Shown here: piece after piece, positions 62,572 through 64,000 of the stretch
Numbering within the stretch: the first letter of the stretch is position 1
Layout of the letters: each line of letters begins with the position of its first letter
From: Ascidia mentula
Taxonomy: Eukaryota > Chordata > Ascidiacea > Phlebobranchia > Ascidiidae
Reading direction: 5' to 3'
Length of the DNA: 64,000 nt
Assembly (NCBI GenBank): GCA_947561715.1
Contig: OX387201.1
Location: 563,001 to 627,000, forward strand
Program-made: the position numbers and the translations under genes
Notes under the pieces: model-generated
The model's input: the letters and a program-made list of their open reading frames with translations, nothing else
Databases searched by the model: none
Told to the model about the DNA's origin: nothing

Positions 62572-64000
62572 TAGTTTTCGTTGATTCGAGTTGGTTGCTT
62601 GTTTACTCTCCACACGGTACTGCTCTCAACCAAGGAAAGGGCGTTTCTCCTCAACCAATAAGGAAAAAGTGATTTAATAAGTGGCGTTTTCCTCCAACAG
62701 ATCGAAACTTAGAAACAAAGAAATCGATTCCTGACAAATTAACACAGGAACTTCATTAATATTTCATTGCAAGCACAAATTGAACATTTTATCTGCACTC
62801 ACGAGTCGGCCTATAGACTTGAGCCAAGCTATACGCTGCGGTTGTGGAGCTCGTGACTTTACAAATCTCTCACCTCGAGTTTGGCATCTGACCCGAAAGA
62901 CAACGATGCGCTTTTAGTGGTTTAATATTTGTACAATTCGTTGGTTGCGCAGGGATTTAGCAATTATTATCATAAATGTTTGACTATTGACACAAAATTA
63001 AGGCTATTTTGTGCTCATTTCTGACAATAATTACCAAGTCCCTGCGTCACCAACGTCGCTAGAGACACAAATGTCGACCATAATGCATCACATGTTTTAT
63101 AAACTCTCTAATGAGGAAAACCAAAAGCCAAGAGAAAGATAGGTTGTTGTTTTAAGGTCGCTGATATGGTTTGAGAAAACGCATGTGGACATCAGCCACC
63201 GACTGACTCACAATCTTAATGCTTGGCTGGACAATGTTTGAACTAAGTTTCTGTCCTCTTGATGGAAATTGCCGTTACAAGCGGTGACCAATGATGAAAG
63301 TTCACCAGAGTCCCATCATACAACACAACGGCATTTCCATTATCTTTCTCTACATAAACTCAGCGCCTATTACATCTCAAATACCACTGAGAAATATCAC
63401 CTAAACGGTGTAATTGTTGAAAACCAACTAAAGACTTGAAAACTACTCGGGTATTAAGCTACTGTAAGTAACATACGTACAGGTTTCTTAGTTATTGATT
63501 CCTTGCAGCTTTGCACTAAACATCAGGTCCTGCAATAAATTAACTGTGCATGAATGTTATACATTCCACGATGCGTCACTTTATTCTTGAAGCCTTATCA
63601 TCGCTCAGTACTTCAACACATACTGGGAATAAGTAATGACTCAAAGAGTGAGTGGAGATTAACACAAAAAAATCCACATTAATTACTTTGACAAGTTACG
63701 AAGATGTTATGTCAAAAAACGGTTTAAAGGTTTTTATTTCAGATCGGTTTAGAAGACCACAAGGCAAGTAACAACGTGTCTACTTGACGTAATGCCACGG
63801 CGGTACAGCTGTTTGCAACATATTATCAGCATAACACTACAAACAACAAATATACAACTAATTATTTGCAATCACTCCACAAAGTTTCTGGTTTCACCAA
63901 CCGTCGACATTCACGGCGCGCCAAGGGCTGAAAAACGATCCATTCCAAAGTTGCTAAATCGCCTGTGACGTCATAGAGCGTTTGTTTCGTTCGATTACCG
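62572..64000. other. Right-edge non-coding stretch
   Basis: It holds the inverted-repeat element at 62939-63055 and a TGACGTCA site near 63965. No coding region is supported. Confidence 0.5.
62939..63055. mobile_element. MITE-like element, 34-bp inverted ends
   Basis: The arms 62939-62972 and 63022-63055 match as reverse complements at 28 of 34 positions (outer end cgttggt). An inner 8-bp inverted repeat cacaaaat/attttgtg lies in the centre. It is non-coding, and no convincing target duplication was seen. Confidence 0.6.

Noticed and set aside
63258..63343. Possible inverted repeat (ggaaattgccgtt / aacggcatttcc)
   Set aside because: Arms of only about 13 bases with mismatch and a long loop; could be chance.
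1..64000. CRISPR arrays, rRNA, complete tRNA genes, bacterial operons
   Set aside because: None seen; no regular spacer repeats and no full cloverleaf were found by eye.

Overview
The window looks like intronic and exonic DNA of an invertebrate animal. It is AT-rich, carries no bacterial-style operons, and its convincing coding pieces are short exons with GT/AG borders separated by introns of up to 24.5 kb. An ascidian-like (tunicate) genome is my guess from overall texture (compact exons, many TGACGTCA palindromes, small foldback elements); this is inference only.

Nearly everything supported as coding belongs to one minus-strand gene that runs from at least 59159 down to 64 and leaves the window on the left. 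Reading its strand 5'->3', the exons are E1 58980-59159, E2 58654-58751, E3 58078-58354, E4 52306-52542, E5 51839-51995, E6 45242-45325, E8 40387-40524, E9 35735-35863, E10 11197-11229, E12 722-800 and E13 64-99. Reading frame is kept at every junction. E9+E10+E12 together encode a complete LIM zinc finger (C-x2-C-x19-H-x2-C-x2-C-x2-C-x18-C-x2-C). E13 encodes the first half of a GoLoco motif (DLFAMLEKMQ) that resembles the N-terminal GoLoco of Rap1GAP. The Rap-GAP catalytic domain would lie left of the window. A LIM domain about 14 residues before a Rap1GAP-type GoLoco is an architecture I do not know from vertebrate RAP1GAP or RAP1GAP2.

Five further exons begin with an ATG and end in a phase-2 splice donor: 40934-41055, 19631-20604, 11533-11606, 8603-8967 and 5367-5461. 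They fit the same gene as alternative first exons. A 483-nt exon (E11, 1019-1501) has phase 2 at both ends and sits between E10 and E12. Including it would split the LIM domain, so LIM and non-LIM isoforms may be alternatives made by promoter choice and splicing.

Other content: a single-exon 285-aa ORF (41852-42709) inside an intron looks like the ORF1 protein of an L1/CR1-type retrotransposon. A 199-bp foldback at 32249-32447 carries two perfect, oppositely oriented hammerhead ribozymes. A second foldback at 14553-14689 carries a hammerhead-like core. Several MITE-like inverted repeats and a tRNA-like relic are also present. A possible membrane-protein ORF lies at 61987-62571. The remaining sequence is intron or intergenic DNA in which I found no supported gene.
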